From positions 1 to 33,291 of the forward strand of contig JAJXWW010000049.1 of the NCBI GenBank assembly GCA_021781415.1: 33,291 nt of DNA, written 5' to 3'. The translations under genes were made by a program, and so were the position numbers. Positions 1 through 9,130 of this stretch are shown piece by piece. Within the stretch, counting starts at the first letter, position 1, and every line of letters begins with the position of its first letter. Source of the stretch: Planctomycetota bacterium. GTDB lineage: Bacteria > Planctomycetota > Planctomycetia > Gemmatales > Gemmataceae. The notes beneath the pieces were generated by a model. It did not search any database, was not told the origin of the DNA, and saw only the letters and a program-made list of their open reading frames with translations.

Positions 1-218
1 AGTTTCTCGAACGATTTCAAGGTGGCGTCGTCGCTCTTGCCGACGCTCTTAAGCCAGTCGAGCGCCTGCGCGCGGGCCGTCTCTGGGGCAGGTGCCCGGA
101 GCAGGCTGAAGGAGGAGGTCTCCTTCGTCGGTCTTGTCTCGGCGTCCGCTCGCGCCCGAGACGCTCCCAACAAGAGGAGCGAAAGAGCGGCGACCGAGAA
201 CCAGCGTGTGAACTTCAC
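1..218 (-). CDS. Exported hypothetical protein, 3' end outside window
   Basis: I read a GTG start at 218, preceded at a proper distance by the Shine-Dalgarno sequence AGGAGA (about 224-229). The 72 visible residues begin MKFTRWFSVAALSLLLLGAS and continue into an ARADAE-type cleavage site, so a Sec signal peptide is clear. The mature part starts with a polar, low-complexity stretch and then RAQALDWLKSVGKSDDATLKSFEKL, which is helical and charged. No domain can be named from so little. It is the last visible member of the minus-strand gene series and lies behind a strong hairpin that follows the preceding gene, so it may have its own promoter or depend on read-through. The frame stays open to the window edge. 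Confidence is good that it is a gene; its function is unknown. Confidence 0.75.
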   Translation of the reverse strand, partial: MKFTRWFSVAALSLLLLGASRARADAETRPTKETSSFSLLRAPAPETARAQALDWLKSVGKSDDATLKSFEK

Positions 219-307
219 GGAAGGTCTCCTATGGCCGTGGTGAAAGGGGAAAATCGACAATATCGCTTATGTTCGCAGATCGAACGAGAGAACGCAAGAG
301 ATTGCTC

Positions 308-363
308 GTCGGCCCTCGGCACAAGCGAGGGAGACAACTCCCGTGCTTGTGCCGAGGACCGAC
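308..363 (-). terminator. Strong hairpin after the coiled-coil protein gene
   Basis: Arms of 26 bases (308-333 and 338-363) pair around a 4-base loop (334-337). Only three positions differ: one can be a G-U pair and two adjacent ones form an internal mismatch. The core is CCTCGGCACAAGC paired with GCTTGTGCCGAGG. It starts 7 bases beyond the TAG stop of the gene at 371-2602 on the minus strand. No T-run follows on that strand, so it is not a textbook intrinsic terminator. It could end transcription with help from a factor, or protect the 3' end of the mRNA. Confidence 0.6.
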
Positions 364-370
364 GAGGACG

Positions 371-2602
371 CTACTTCTGTTCGCTTTTGCCCGTGGCGAT
401 GTCGTGAGTCACTTTGCCGATCGTCTTCTGGCGCTTCGACAGATCCTTTAGCTCTTTCTGAATCTGTTCGTACTTGTCGCGATCTTCTTGCGACACGCCC
501 TTCTCCGGCAGCGGAGCCTGTTCGCCGGCGTACTGTTTGCCGTACAACTCGGTTCGAGAGTTGACGCGCTTCTGCATCGAGCGGATCATTTTCAACTCGG
601 CGAGCAAATCGAGCAACTTCTGATCGCCCTGTTGGCCGGATTGCCCTGGTTGCCCCGGCTTGCTCTTACTCTTATTGTCGGCCTGTGCCTTCTTGAGTGC
701 CTCGACCATCTCTTGCAACGTCTCGATGATCTGGTTTTCCACCGTGACGGTGACGACGCCGGTGTCCGTCTTACGCAGTCGTTCCGCAACGAGTTCCATG
801 TCGCCCTTCACTTGGGTGAACACCTCGGCGAATGCAACGGCGGAGCCTTCTTCCTCAAGCAATTTCAAACCGGCGCGCGCTTCCTTGACGATCTCTTCCT
901 CGCGGTCGGAGAGCAGGTTCGACGCGACTTGATCTTCGCGCTTGGCTTTCCCATCGGCATTCGACTTGATGACCTTATCGAGTGCGACGCTGTCGTCTCG
1001 AACGCCAATTTGGAGTGCCAGCATTCGGCGGCAGCGGGCTTCGAGCCGTGCCAGAAGGCGTTCGATTTCTTCTTCGCGCAATTGGCGCAGCAGATCTTCG
1101 AGTTGCTTCTTCATTTGATTGAGCTTGTCGAGAGCGACTTCTTCGTCTTCGGTGGCATCCTTGCGATTGTCTTTTCGCAGTTTCTCCTCGGCGCGCTCTT
1201 GATACTTTTCGATGTCCTGAATCTGCTTTTTGATCTGGGCCTGTTCGGGGCTGGGTTGTTGCTGTTGTTGGCCGCCCTTGCCTCCGCTCTTGCCCTCGCC
1301 CTGTTGGCCTTGTTGTCCCGGTTGGCCGGGTTGACCGCTCTGGCCGCTCTTGCCTTCGCCTGGCTTGCCCTGGCCCGATTGACCCGGCTTGCCCGCGCTG
1401 CCTTTGCTGTCCCCTTTGCCTTCGCCCTTACCCTTGCTATCGCCCGACTTTCCGTCGCCCGGCTTTCCGTCTCCTGGTTTGCCATCGCCCGGTTTGCCGC
1501 TGGTCGGCTTACTGTTCTTGCTCTCGCCGGGTTTATCGCTCGGCTTGCCGGCACCTGGCTTGCCTTCTTTGCCTTCGCCCGGTTTGCCATCCTTGCCCTC
1601 GCCACCCTTACCCTCTTTCCCTTCGCCACCTTTGCCTTCTCCTCCCTTACCCTCTTTCCCTTCCCCGGCTTTACCGTCCTTACCTTCTCCTCCCTTCCCT
1701 TCTTTGCCTTCTCCTCCCTTACCCTCTTTCCCTTCGCCGCCCTTGTTGTCCTTACCCTCGCCTCCCTTGTCGTCTTTCCCTTCGCCACCCTTGCCGTCCT
1801 TGCCTTCGCCGCCCTTACCTTCTTTGCCTTGGCCGTCTTTGGCCTCTTTATTGTCGGCTTTCGCTTCCTTGGTATCGTTCTTTCCCTCGCCGACGCCTTC
1901 CTTGCCCGACTTGCTGCTTTTGCCCTCGCCGTTCTTCGCTTCGTTGCCCTTATTCGATTTGGGATTGCCCAGGTTGTCCGTGCGCTCACGCACCTTCTCT
2001 TGGCTCTTGGCAACGTCGCCGCTCTTGGTCTTGTTCTCCACCGTCTTGGCGATGACAATTCCTTGTTGGCGGATCACGTTATTCAGTTCGTCGAGCAGCC
2101 GCTGAGCGCGTTCCTTTTCCTCTTTCAATTGCTTGTCGCGGTCGTCCTTGAGAAGCAACTCCATGATGTCCCGGAGAACGGTGCGCAGCTGGCGGTTCTC
2201 TTCGAGGATGTCGGTCATCGTATCGGTGTTCTTAAACGTGTCGCTGTTGCGAAGCCGTTCGATGAGCGAACTGAACCGCGTCTCGACGCCTTCTTCGCTG
2301 GCCTTTTTGATGGCTTCGCGCAGAGTCTTCGCCTTCTCGCGGTCTTCCGGCTTGGTGCTGTTCTCCATGCGCTGAGCCAGGACGAGCAGTTTTTGCTTGA
2401 ACTCATCGAATTGCCGTTTGAGGCGCTCTTGCTCGGTCGCCGCGTCCTCCACGAGAATTTTCGGATCGGTCTTATCGTCGGAACGCTTCACGTCGCGCGT
2501 TTTGCGAGGATCGACCTTGGCGGGGAAACGGTCTTCCGCATGGACGGCCAAGACGAATGTCGTGGCCAAGACACTCAAAACGGCCAATAGACGACGAGTC
2601 AT
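371..2602 (-). CDS. Exported coiled-coil protein with Gly/Lys-rich repeat domain
   Basis: The frame is open upstream to 2824, but the ATG at 2602 is preferred: it has GGAGGA about 9 bases upstream and is followed by a signal peptide ([22 protein letters not shown], cleaved before EDRF). The longer version would overlap the preceding gene. The 743-aa product has an N-terminal helical, charged part (about 30-200), a low-complexity middle (about 205-440) built first of [12 protein letters not shown] octapeptides and then of PGDGK and PGQ(S/Q)GQ units, and a C-terminal part (about 450-743) of long Glu/Lys/Leu-rich helices likely to form coiled coils. It is probably periplasmic or surface-associated. 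It follows a DUF4175-like membrane protein; alphaproteobacterial DUF4175 proteins carry a Gln/Gly-rich helical C-terminus, so these two genes could be a split equivalent (inference). No enzymatic motif is seen. Confidence 0.85.
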   Translation of the reverse strand: MTRRLLAVLSVLATTFVLAVHAEDRFPAKVDPRKTRDVKRSDDKTDPKILVEDAATEQERLKRQFDEFKQKLLVLAQRMENSTKPEDREKAKTLREAIKKASEEGVETRFSSLIERLRNSDTFKNTDTMTDILEENRQLRTVLRDIMELLLKDDRDKQLKEEKERAQRLLDELNNVIRQQGIVIAKTVENKTKSGDVAKSQEKVRERTDNLGNPKSNKGNEAKNGEGKSSKSGKEGVGEGKNDTKEAKADNKEAKDGQGKEGKGGEGKDGKGGEGKDDKGGEGKDNKGGEGKEGKGGEGKEGKGGEGKDGKAGEGKEGKGGEGKGGEGKEGKGGEGKDGKPGEGKEGKPGAGKPSDKPGESKNSKPTSGKPGDGKPGDGKPGDGKSGDSKGKGEGKGDSKGSAGKPGQSGQGKPGEGKSGQSGQPGQPGQQGQQGEGKSGGKGGQQQQQPSPEQAQIKKQIQDIEKYQERAEEKLRKDNRKDATEDEEVALDKLNQMKKQLEDLLRQLREEEIERLLARLEARCRRMLALQIGVRDDSVALDKVIKSNADGKAKREDQVASNLLSDREEEIVKEARAGLKLLEEEGSAVAFAEVFTQVKGDMELVAERLRKTDTGVVTVTVENQIIETLQEMVEALKKAQADNKSKSKPGQPGQSGQQGDQKLLDLLAELKMIRSMQKRVNSRTELYGKQYAGEQAPLPEKGVSQEDRDKYEQIQKELKDLSKRQKTIGKVTHDIATGKSEQK
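1550..1828 (-). repeat. In-frame 24-bp tandem repeat coding GKxGKGGE octapeptides
   Basis: Eleven octapeptide units and one shortened five-residue unit (GKGGE) follow one another, with variation mainly at position 3 (E or D), position 4 (G, D or N) and position 6 (G, A or P). At DNA level this is an imperfect 24-bp tandem array within the coiled-coil protein gene. Such arrays usually expand and contract by slippage, so length variation between strains is expected. The encoded segment is highly basic/acidic, flexible and rich in glycine, like a linker or wall-contact region. Confidence 0.85.
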
Positions 2603-2780
2603 GTACGGTATCCTCCGGCTTGGGGGGATGTGACCCCCGAAACAACGATTGCGTCCGCTGTTAAGACGATTCAACCCATCTTTCGGATGGTTCCGACTCA
2701 GTATTGACGATTGATCGCATCCGAACCAACAACCTCTCCCGCGCGACGAACGGCGGAGCGAGCCTTCGGTTGGCCCATCT

Positions 2781-5700
2781 CTATTTCTTGCCGCCGTCCT
2801 CTCCCCTTTTATTGAAGATGTCATCGACCATTTTTTTGTACTCGTTATTGAGCCGTTCGTACTGTTCGGACTCCGTTCGCTCGATTTTCACCAGCAACTC
2901 GATCACTTCGTTGATGCTGCTCATTTTCTGCATCGACTCGCGGATTTTCTCGAGCGCCTGGATGAGTGCCAGCATCTGTTCCTTGGCGGTTTTGCCAGCG
3001 CCCTTGGACTCCTGAACGCGCTGGGGCGCGGCCAACTCCTTGTTGTCGAGCGCCTTGCGGAAATTCGCCACGGCATCGCGTGTCTCCTCGAAGTTGCGAT
3101 CGACGGCCTTCAAAGGATCGACGATGGTTTTCTCAACGCGCTCCAAGAAGCGATGGCTGACGCGATTTGCTTTCATTTCCAAGAGAATGCGCTTGTAGTC
3201 GATATGCACTTCGCGCGTCGTGGCTTGAGCCTTATCCAGCACTTCCAAAACCTGATCCATGCGGGCGCTCATTGCGCCCATTTCTTCTACTTTGAGGGCG
3301 CTGCTGGACAGATCGAGATTCACCTGCGCCAATTTGTTCTGCATGTCCAGCAACGTCTGGAAGCGTTCTTCCATCTTGCCGTACAGCTGCTCTTCTTCCT
3401 TGGCGATCTCGGTCAGCAACTCGTTTTCGGACACCAGGAAGATGGTAAACTTCTCGTCGCTGACTTTGAGGTGCGGCTTCGGCTTGCCGTTCTTGTCCTT
3501 TTCGCTGTCGAGGTCGTTGTCGATCGCTTCGAGCCAAAGCTGCATCTGATAGCGGGGCTGCGGACGCGAGGGATCGGTCATCTTCAGGTTGGGGTTCGTC
3601 TTCCACAAGGGCAAATCGGAATCGAGCGGGTCGAGTTCCGGCTGCGTCCAATCGTCGGCCTTGAGCGAGAAGTGCTTCAGGAGCTGGAGGTACGGCAACT
3701 TCTTGGGTTTGGTCAACTCCTCCAGTACGGTCCTGGGATGTTGCACGGCGTCTTCGGGGCGTCCGTCGAGCGCCTTTTTGAAGCTCGGCAGGGGATAGAT
3801 TTCGACGGACGAGTCGGGAGTCCGGCGTTCGCTTTCCGCAGTCAGATGGAGCAAGAGAGCGAGATCGGCGAGACCCGGCAAAAAGCCCTGGCCAGTGGGG
3901 GTGAAGCTCGACGCACCGAGCAGCGACCAAGGGCCTCGGCGACCGAGTTTCCCACTCTCGACTTGATTGATGGTATAGGCGTAATGCACATCGTTTAGGC
4001 CGCGGTCGTCATCCACTTCGGCTTGAAAGGGAAGACGGGCGTCGATCGTGGCGATGTACCCGCCTTGCACCTTGCGGACGATTTTATCCGGAGAGAACTC
4101 GCGAATCTTGGGGGGGGCGTCCTCCGAAGGCACGATCACGACCTGCCTCTGCGCCGTCACGCCGTCGGTATCGACGAAGCGGAACAAGAAATTCTGCTCG
4201 AAGCGAATGTTCTCGAAGGTCGTGGTGAAGGTACGCGCGTCGAGCATCTTGGGAGGCGTGCCGATGAGGGGAACACCGGCCTTTTGCAAGCGATGCGGTT
4301 CGAGAACCACCGAGGCGAGATCTTTGCTGGATGTTCCCGTAAGGGTAAGGTTCGTCCCGACGGGAACATCAATGCGCGACACTTCGCCACCTTGCAACGA
4401 GACTTGCGATGGCTCGAACCGTTGCTTCTTACCGCTTAGCTCGGAGGGATCGGCATCGCCCGTCAAGCGATAGTAGAGATAGGCGGGCCGTTCTTCCTCG
4501 CGCATCAATTTTTCCAAGCCGGGCGGATCGACGACGACGACGCGCCGCGTCTCGGTGTAGTAATCGAGTCCCCGCACATAGAACGACACGCTCTCCCGCA
4601 ATTCGCCGAATTGGCCGGTATATTCGTTGTCGGCCAAGCGCTGCATGGTCGTTTGACTGTTGGTGGTGTCGCCCTTGTACATCAACAATACTTCTTCCGG
4701 TATGGCCAATTTGCGAAGGTATCGGCTCAGAGCGGGATCGACGGCGCGCTCTTCGAGCCGATCCAAAACGTCGCGCATCCCATCTTTCGCTTCGGAGGAC
4801 AGCGTCTTGTGCGTTTCGCTTTTGTCGAGATTCAGCTCGATCTCATCGAGCGTGAGTCCGGCGCTCATCTCGCGGATTTTCCAGTCGCTGGGCAATTCGA
4901 TGGCGGGCACTTCCGCGCCGAGCAATTCGGGCGTCAGATCGAACCAAGAAAGCGCGCGCCAGCCTTCGGAGGGTTTCTTGTGGAACTGTTCGACCAATTG
5001 ATATTGCTTGTCGCCGTCGATGGGCTTTCCGTCGATGCTCTGGTTGGCCAGCCAGGCGCGATACATCTCGACGGATTTCTTGGTCGGCGCTCCGGCGATG
5101 ACATATTTCAGCGCGCGAACGCGAACGGCTGGGCCGCGTTCGCCCTTGCCGATACGGTATTCGCCGCTGGCGGGAGCATCCAGATACTCCAGATGCGACT
5201 GGCGCGGCCAGATGACGTTTTGTAAGAGGATGTTGCGCTCGAACCAGATGCCTGCCACATCGTTAAACTGCGTGAAGCCGGCGACGCTGACCCCGTGGTG
5301 TTGCGCGGCATTGACGGCGACGAACAGTCCGCCGGCCAGCAGATAGCCACCAAACGCCAAAAGCCCGATGAATACGCCGCGCCGAACCAGTCGTTCCCAA
5401 TCGAAGACTTCCTTAATCTTCAATTCGTCGACGCGCTGCGCCGCTTCTTGGATGGTCTCGCGCACCATGACTGGCGAGGCCCCGCTCTCTTCGGCCTTGC
5501 GCGGGTCGGCCAATTCGACGGCCGTGATGAGTCGGTCGCCGAGTATGGCGGGGAAGCGCCGTTCCAAGACCAAGGCCAAAGCCGAATCGCGAAACTCGCG
5601 GAACAGGCGCGTCAACACTTTCACCACGACCGCCGTCGCCAAGCCGGCAAGAATCGTCACGAGAACGCCGCAGCGCACGCCCCACGATAGCACTTGCACC

Positions 5701-5906
5701 CAATCGAAGTGGAACAGACGGAACACGCCGTAGTCGAGAACGATCCCGATCCAGAACCAGAGCGCCAAGTAGAGGCAAACGATAGCCGCCCCTTCGAGTC
5801 CAACGTAAGAGCGGATGTAGCGGCGTAGACGCTGCAACGGACTGCGAACGCGCAGGTTTGCTTCGTTCAGATTCAGCGAAGTTTTCGGCGTGGTGACGGT
5901 GGCCAT
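2781..5906 (-). CDS. DUF4175-like membrane protein with C-terminal coiled coil
   Basis: The 1041-aa product starts at ATG 5906, with a modest purine-rich GGGATGATG upstream. Three membrane segments lie near the N-terminus (about 38-59, 73-97 and 176-198). Between the second and third is the segment LERRFPAILGDRLITAVELAD, which I associate with DUF4175-type proteins. A long extracytoplasmic part follows, with beta-rich stretches (about 440-640). The C-terminal 200 residues are Glu/Lys-rich helices probably forming a coiled coil. No catalytic motif is seen. It sits between a VWA membrane protein gene and an exported coiled-coil protein gene on the same strand, so it is probably the membrane anchor of an envelope complex with them. 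The family assignment rests on general features, not a search. The frame ends at TAG/TAA before 2780 with no sign of damage. Confidence 0.85.
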   Translation of the reverse strand: MATVTTPKTSLNLNEANLRVRSPLQRLRRYIRSYVGLEGAAIVCLYLALWFWIGIVLDYGVFRLFHFDWVQVLSWGVRCGVLVTILAGLATAVVVKVLTRLFREFRDSALALVLERRFPAILGDRLITAVELADPRKAEESGASPVMVRETIQEAAQRVDELKIKEVFDWERLVRRGVFIGLLAFGGYLLAGGLFVAVNAAQHHGVSVAGFTQFNDVAGIWFERNILLQNVIWPRQSHLEYLDAPASGEYRIGKGERGPAVRVRALKYVIAGAPTKKSVEMYRAWLANQSIDGKPIDGDKQYQLVEQFHKKPSEGWRALSWFDLTPELLGAEVPAIELPSDWKIREMSAGLTLDEIELNLDKSETHKTLSSEAKDGMRDVLDRLEERAVDPALSRYLRKLAIPEEVLLMYKGDTTNSQTTMQRLADNEYTGQFGELRESVSFYVRGLDYYTETRRVVVVDPPGLEKLMREEERPAYLYYRLTGDADPSELSGKKQRFEPSQVSLQGGEVSRIDVPVGTNLTLTGTSSKDLASVVLEPHRLQKAGVPLIGTPPKMLDARTFTTTFENIRFEQNFLFRFVDTDGVTAQRQVVIVPSEDAPPKIREFSPDKIVRKVQGGYIATIDARLPFQAEVDDDRGLNDVHYAYTINQVESGKLGRRGPWSLLGASSFTPTGQGFLPGLADLALLLHLTAESERRTPDSSVEIYPLPSFKKALDGRPEDAVQHPRTVLEELTKPKKLPYLQLLKHFSLKADDWTQPELDPLDSDLPLWKTNPNLKMTDPSRPQPRYQMQLWLEAIDNDLDSEKDKNGKPKPHLKVSDEKFTIFLVSENELLTEIAKEEEQLYGKMEERFQTLLDMQNKLAQVNLDLSSSALKVEEMGAMSARMDQVLEVLDKAQATTREVHIDYKRILLEMKANRVSHRFLERVEKTIVDPLKAVDRNFEETRDAVANFRKALDNKELAAPQRVQESKGAGKTAKEQMLALIQALEKIRESMQKMSSINEVIELLVKIERTESEQYERLNNEYKKMVDDIFNKRGEDGGKK

Positions 5907-5950
5907 TTACATCATCCCGTATGAAAAAGCGCGAACGGTAGACTCCGATT

Positions 5951-5973
5951 GCTTCGATTCCACGAATCGAAGC
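5951..5973 (-). terminator. Perfect 10-bp hairpin between VWA and DUF4175-like genes
   Basis: GCTTCGATTC (5951-5960) pairs perfectly with GAATCGAAGC (5964-5973) around CAC. It lies in the 95-base gap between the stop of the 1011-aa VWA protein gene (6002) and the start of the next gene (5906) on the minus strand. No T-run follows. It may be a partial terminator or mRNA-processing site that sets the ratio of the two products. Confidence 0.45.
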
Positions 5974-6001
5974 CTCAGCGCCGCCGTCCGCACAAATATC
6001 T

Positions 6002-9000
6002 TTATGCCAAGCGCAACAGTTTGCGCGTCAACCATTCGATCGAAAGCAGTCCGACGACGGCCACGAGGATATACGACATCTTAATGGGTGGATACGGTTC
6101 TTCGCGATTCCACACCACGAAGCCATCGTCCCACATATCCTGAATCGGGCCGCGATTGCGCAGCGTCTGCACGTCGGGACGCAAACAGGTTGGGATCAGA
6201 TAGGCGTTCTTGAGATCGAAATACAGCCTCAGTTTGTCGTCTTTATTCTCGCCTTGTGCTTCGTTCTCCATTTTGGGTCGCTGAAGTCGGCGTTTCAATT
6301 CGAGACGCTCGGCATCGCCCATGCGTCCCAACACGTCCTCGGCCTCGCTTGCCAACTGATACATCGTCTGGAAATCGGGCCGTGTGTTGTCCATCTCCGG
6401 GTTGGCTTCCTTGACGCTGAAGCGCTGAGTCAATTGGTCGTTGGTATCGGGGTTGGTCACCGTCAGGGTGAAATCGCCGGCGGCACTCACCTGGAAACGA
6501 CCGCTGAACCAACCGTCGCCGTTGGGCTTGGCCTTCATCTCGAACGGTTTGGGCGCGACCGAATCGGCTTGTCCCGCGGGGGGCGACACTCTGACCGTCG
6601 GAACCTTGGGCCCCGGAGCCAGCGGCTCGCCTTCCTTGTTCTCGAACTTGCATTCCAACTCGATGGGTTTGTTGGCCGTGTGCGTTGCGCCCATGTACAG
6701 TCGAATGCGTTTGTTGACTCGGCTCATGTTGTTCGAGCCAGCGTAGCGGAGCAGCTTGGTCCAGAAGCGTTCGTGATAGGGCACGCTGTAGCTGCGCAGC
6801 CGCCAGATTTCACCGGAGCCGATCCAGACGACGCGGCGATTGCTGCTCGGCGAAGTCGTCACGATGTACGGTTGCAGCGACTGATCTTTCAGTTTGCCCT
6901 TGGGATCGGTGAAGCGCGCGACGACAACGGAGGTCGTCTTGGGTTTTTCGATCGGGTAATAGGCGTAGAAGCCGCGCGTCGCCGTGCCGCCCATCTTGCC
7001 GTCCTTGCCGTAGAAAAAAGCCTCCCAATCGCTGAGGAACTTGGTGTCCTCGCTCTCGTCGAGTTTCAGGAATTCCATGTCGGGAGACGCGCCGGTGAAA
7101 TCGAGCGCCCACGGTTCCTTGGTGTCGCGGTCGAAGTCGGCGATGCGAATGTCGCTGAGTACCACGGGATAGAGATCGAGGATCGGCTTCAGCTTGTCTT
7201 TTTGCGATTTCGGTCGAGCCAATTCCAGGGTGTTGATCGGCCCGCCCAAAGCGATGAGTCCGCCGCCATTCTCCACCCAGCGTCCGACCATCTTCAATTG
7301 AGCGTCGCTCAACTGCGTCCAGTCGGGATCGAAAGCCACGATGACGTCGTATTGATCGAGTGCATAGAGGGCGTCCTCCTTGTTGCCGGCCTCAAGGCGC
7401 GTTGGGAACTGGCCGAGTAGCCGATCGGCGGGCACGTCCTGCACCACGCCGCCTCGCCTTTCGCTGACGCCGGGCGGTAACTGCATGTAGATGGAAACCT
7501 CGGCGCGTTTCTTGTCCATCTCGCGGATGAGGATGGAGCGCAAAAACTGATAATCGCGCGTGGCCGAACTGGTGAACAGCAACACTCTCAGCGGTCGCTT
7601 GACGACGCGGAGGATGGCCGGCTCGCTAACGTGAAACGGGGCGGCATAGGCTTCTTGCACATCGCGCGGCACGCGGACCCGAATACGCAACTCCCCCTCT
7701 CCGGTCTCGGTCAACTCCCACTTTTTCCCGGCGGCTTCTCCCGACTCTAGGTCGGCGTGGGCCGCCTTGGCCAGGGCTTGCGCGTCGATGGGGAATTCGA
7801 CCGAGACGCGCGGCGGCGACGAGCGGTCGAACCGCGCCGTCGTGGGCGCTTCGAGTGTGATCTTCTTCGTGCCCAACGACAGTTTCGCCCTTTTTTCATC
7901 GGGACTGTTCTTATTGACCTGCTCGGTCAGCGTGAGATCGAGATCGACTTCCTTGCCGTTCTTGTCCTTCACCGTATGGGTGATGTCGAGAACGACCTTG
8001 ACCTCGTTCTCCGGCAACCCCTCGCCCTGGAGTTCGACCACGGCCTTGAACTTGTCTTCGGGTTGAATCTGTTCTGGAACGCGCAGGTCGGCGATGTCGA
8101 TTTTCGTTTGCGGCCTTTCTTGGCCGACGCCAACGACGAAAATCGGGATGTGTGCCGACTTGGCCCGCGCCTCGATGTCGCTGAACATCTTCGACGAGCC
8201 ATCGGTGCTGCGTCCATCGGTGACGATGACGATGCCCTGCACGCGTCCATTCAATTCGCGGTTGACCAGCGACAGCGTCGCGCTGCCGAGATTCGTGCCG
8301 CTGAAGAAGCCTGCGTTGGCGAGTTTCTGCGTCAACTCGTCGAGCTTGAGAAGCCGGGCGCGTTGGTCGTCGTTCCATTCGGGCGGCGTTTCCACCTTGG
8401 TTCCGGGATTGAGCCAGGCTTGGAGGTATTCGCGCGGCAACGGCTTGGCCTCCGGAGGCTCGGTATTTCGGTCGGCCTTGCGGGCGAACTCTTCGGACTC
8501 TTCGCGCGTCCAGTTGCGGCCATCCCTGAAGAGCATGTAGTTCTCATCGAGTCGGCTGGCGAAACGAAAAGCCGTCGTCGGATTCTTCGCTTCGAGGTCC
8601 GCGAAAAACTTATTGTTGTCCTTGCTCAGAAATTCGAGAACCTTGTCTTGCCTCGTTTGCAACTTATCGCCACCCTTTCCGGTGGGGATGTCGTCGATCA
8701 CTTTCGTCATGCTCGGCGAGGCATCGACGAGAACGAGAACCTTGCCCATGACCCGCGTCTCTTCCCACGTCTGTTTGGCGGGCAGCATGAAGACCAAGGC
8801 CAACAGAATGTAGACGCAAGAGCGCAGCGTTCCGAGGAAGATCGCCCACCACGGCCCGACGCCGCGACTGTCTTTGACGTACATCCAGACGATGTAGACG
8901 AATCCAGCCAGCAGAATCAGACCGAGAATCACCAGCCACAACATGCCGGGAAACTCGCGGCCGCCCAGGGAGAGCGGTTCACTCATCCGACGCCAGACCA

Positions 9001-9037
9001 TCTCTTCATACGTCGATACGTTATTGGCTTCGTTCAT
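6002..9037 (-). CDS. Membrane-anchored VWA-domain protein (BatA/BatB-like)
   Basis: The 1011-aa product starts at ATG 9037, with AAGAAGGA nine bases upstream. Two membrane helices (about 32-54 and 66-88) lead into a von Willebrand A domain with a complete MIDAS start DASPS (105-109) and, further on, VIVTDGRSTDGSS carrying the later metal-site Asp. The middle part (about 490-750) resembles the glutamine-amidotransferase-like fold often found in such proteins (a segment GGGLIALGGPIN is visible). A beta-rich domain follows, and a last membrane helix occurs at about 985-1003 (MSYILVAVVGLLSIEWL). VWA proteins of MoxR clusters bind partners through the metal site. It is followed by the DUF4175-like gene and preceded by the BatA-like gene, all on one strand with short gaps, so an operon is likely. 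Confidence 0.9.
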   Translation of the reverse strand: MNEANNVSTYEEMVWRRMSEPLSLGGREFPGMLWLVILGLILLAGFVYIVWMYVKDSRGVGPWWAIFLGTLRSCVYILLALVFMLPAKQTWEETRVMGKVLVLVDASPSMTKVIDDIPTGKGGDKLQTRQDKVLEFLSKDNNKFFADLEAKNPTTAFRFASRLDENYMLFRDGRNWTREESEEFARKADRNTEPPEAKPLPREYLQAWLNPGTKVETPPEWNDDQRARLLKLDELTQKLANAGFFSGTNLGSATLSLVNRELNGRVQGIVIVTDGRSTDGSSKMFSDIEARAKSAHIPIFVVGVGQERPQTKIDIADLRVPEQIQPEDKFKAVVELQGEGLPENEVKVVLDITHTVKDKNGKEVDLDLTLTEQVNKNSPDEKRAKLSLGTKKITLEAPTTARFDRSSPPRVSVEFPIDAQALAKAAHADLESGEAAGKKWELTETGEGELRIRVRVPRDVQEAYAAPFHVSEPAILRVVKRPLRVLLFTSSATRDYQFLRSILIREMDKKRAEVSIYMQLPPGVSERRGGVVQDVPADRLLGQFPTRLEAGNKEDALYALDQYDVIVAFDPDWTQLSDAQLKMVGRWVENGGGLIALGGPINTLELARPKSQKDKLKPILDLYPVVLSDIRIADFDRDTKEPWALDFTGASPDMEFLKLDESEDTKFLSDWEAFFYGKDGKMGGTATRGFYAYYPIEKPKTTSVVVARFTDPKGKLKDQSLQPYIVTTSPSSNRRVVWIGSGEIWRLRSYSVPYHERFWTKLLRYAGSNNMSRVNKRIRLYMGATHTANKPIELECKFENKEGEPLAPGPKVPTVRVSPPAGQADSVAPKPFEMKAKPNGDGWFSGRFQVSAAGDFTLTVTNPDTNDQLTQRFSVKEANPEMDNTRPDFQTMYQLASEAEDVLGRMGDAERLELKRRLQRPKMENEAQGENKDDKLRLYFDLKNAYLIPTCLRPDVQTLRNRGPIQDMWDDGFVVWNREEPYPPIKMSYILVAVVGLLSIEWLTRKLLRLA

Positions 9038-9085
9038 GGAGACTCGTCCTTCTTAGCCAACCCGAGGCAACCGGGGGGAATCCCC

Positions 9086-9130
9086 TTGCCGGCGCGGCGG
9101 GCCAGTGAATCAACTCTATGCCGCCGCGGG
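9086..9130 (+). repeat. LPARRAS-type short element, copy 1
   Basis: Read on the plus strand from 9086, the sequence encodes LPARRASESTLCRRG. A second place in the window (12940-12984, minus strand) encodes LPARRASKSVACAAG. Through the first seven codons the two DNA copies differ only at third codon positions. The copy lies in the gap after the BatA-like gene and overlaps its last five codons on the opposite strand. It is listed as a candidate repeat, not a gene. Confidence 0.4.

Noticed and set aside
488..2590. 700-aa open frame on the plus strand opposite the coiled-coil gene
   Set aside because: It is the complement of a Gly/Lys/Glu-rich gene, giving an artificial Leu/Ala/Phe-rich protein; no start signal, and the minus-strand gene has a signal peptide and ribosome site.
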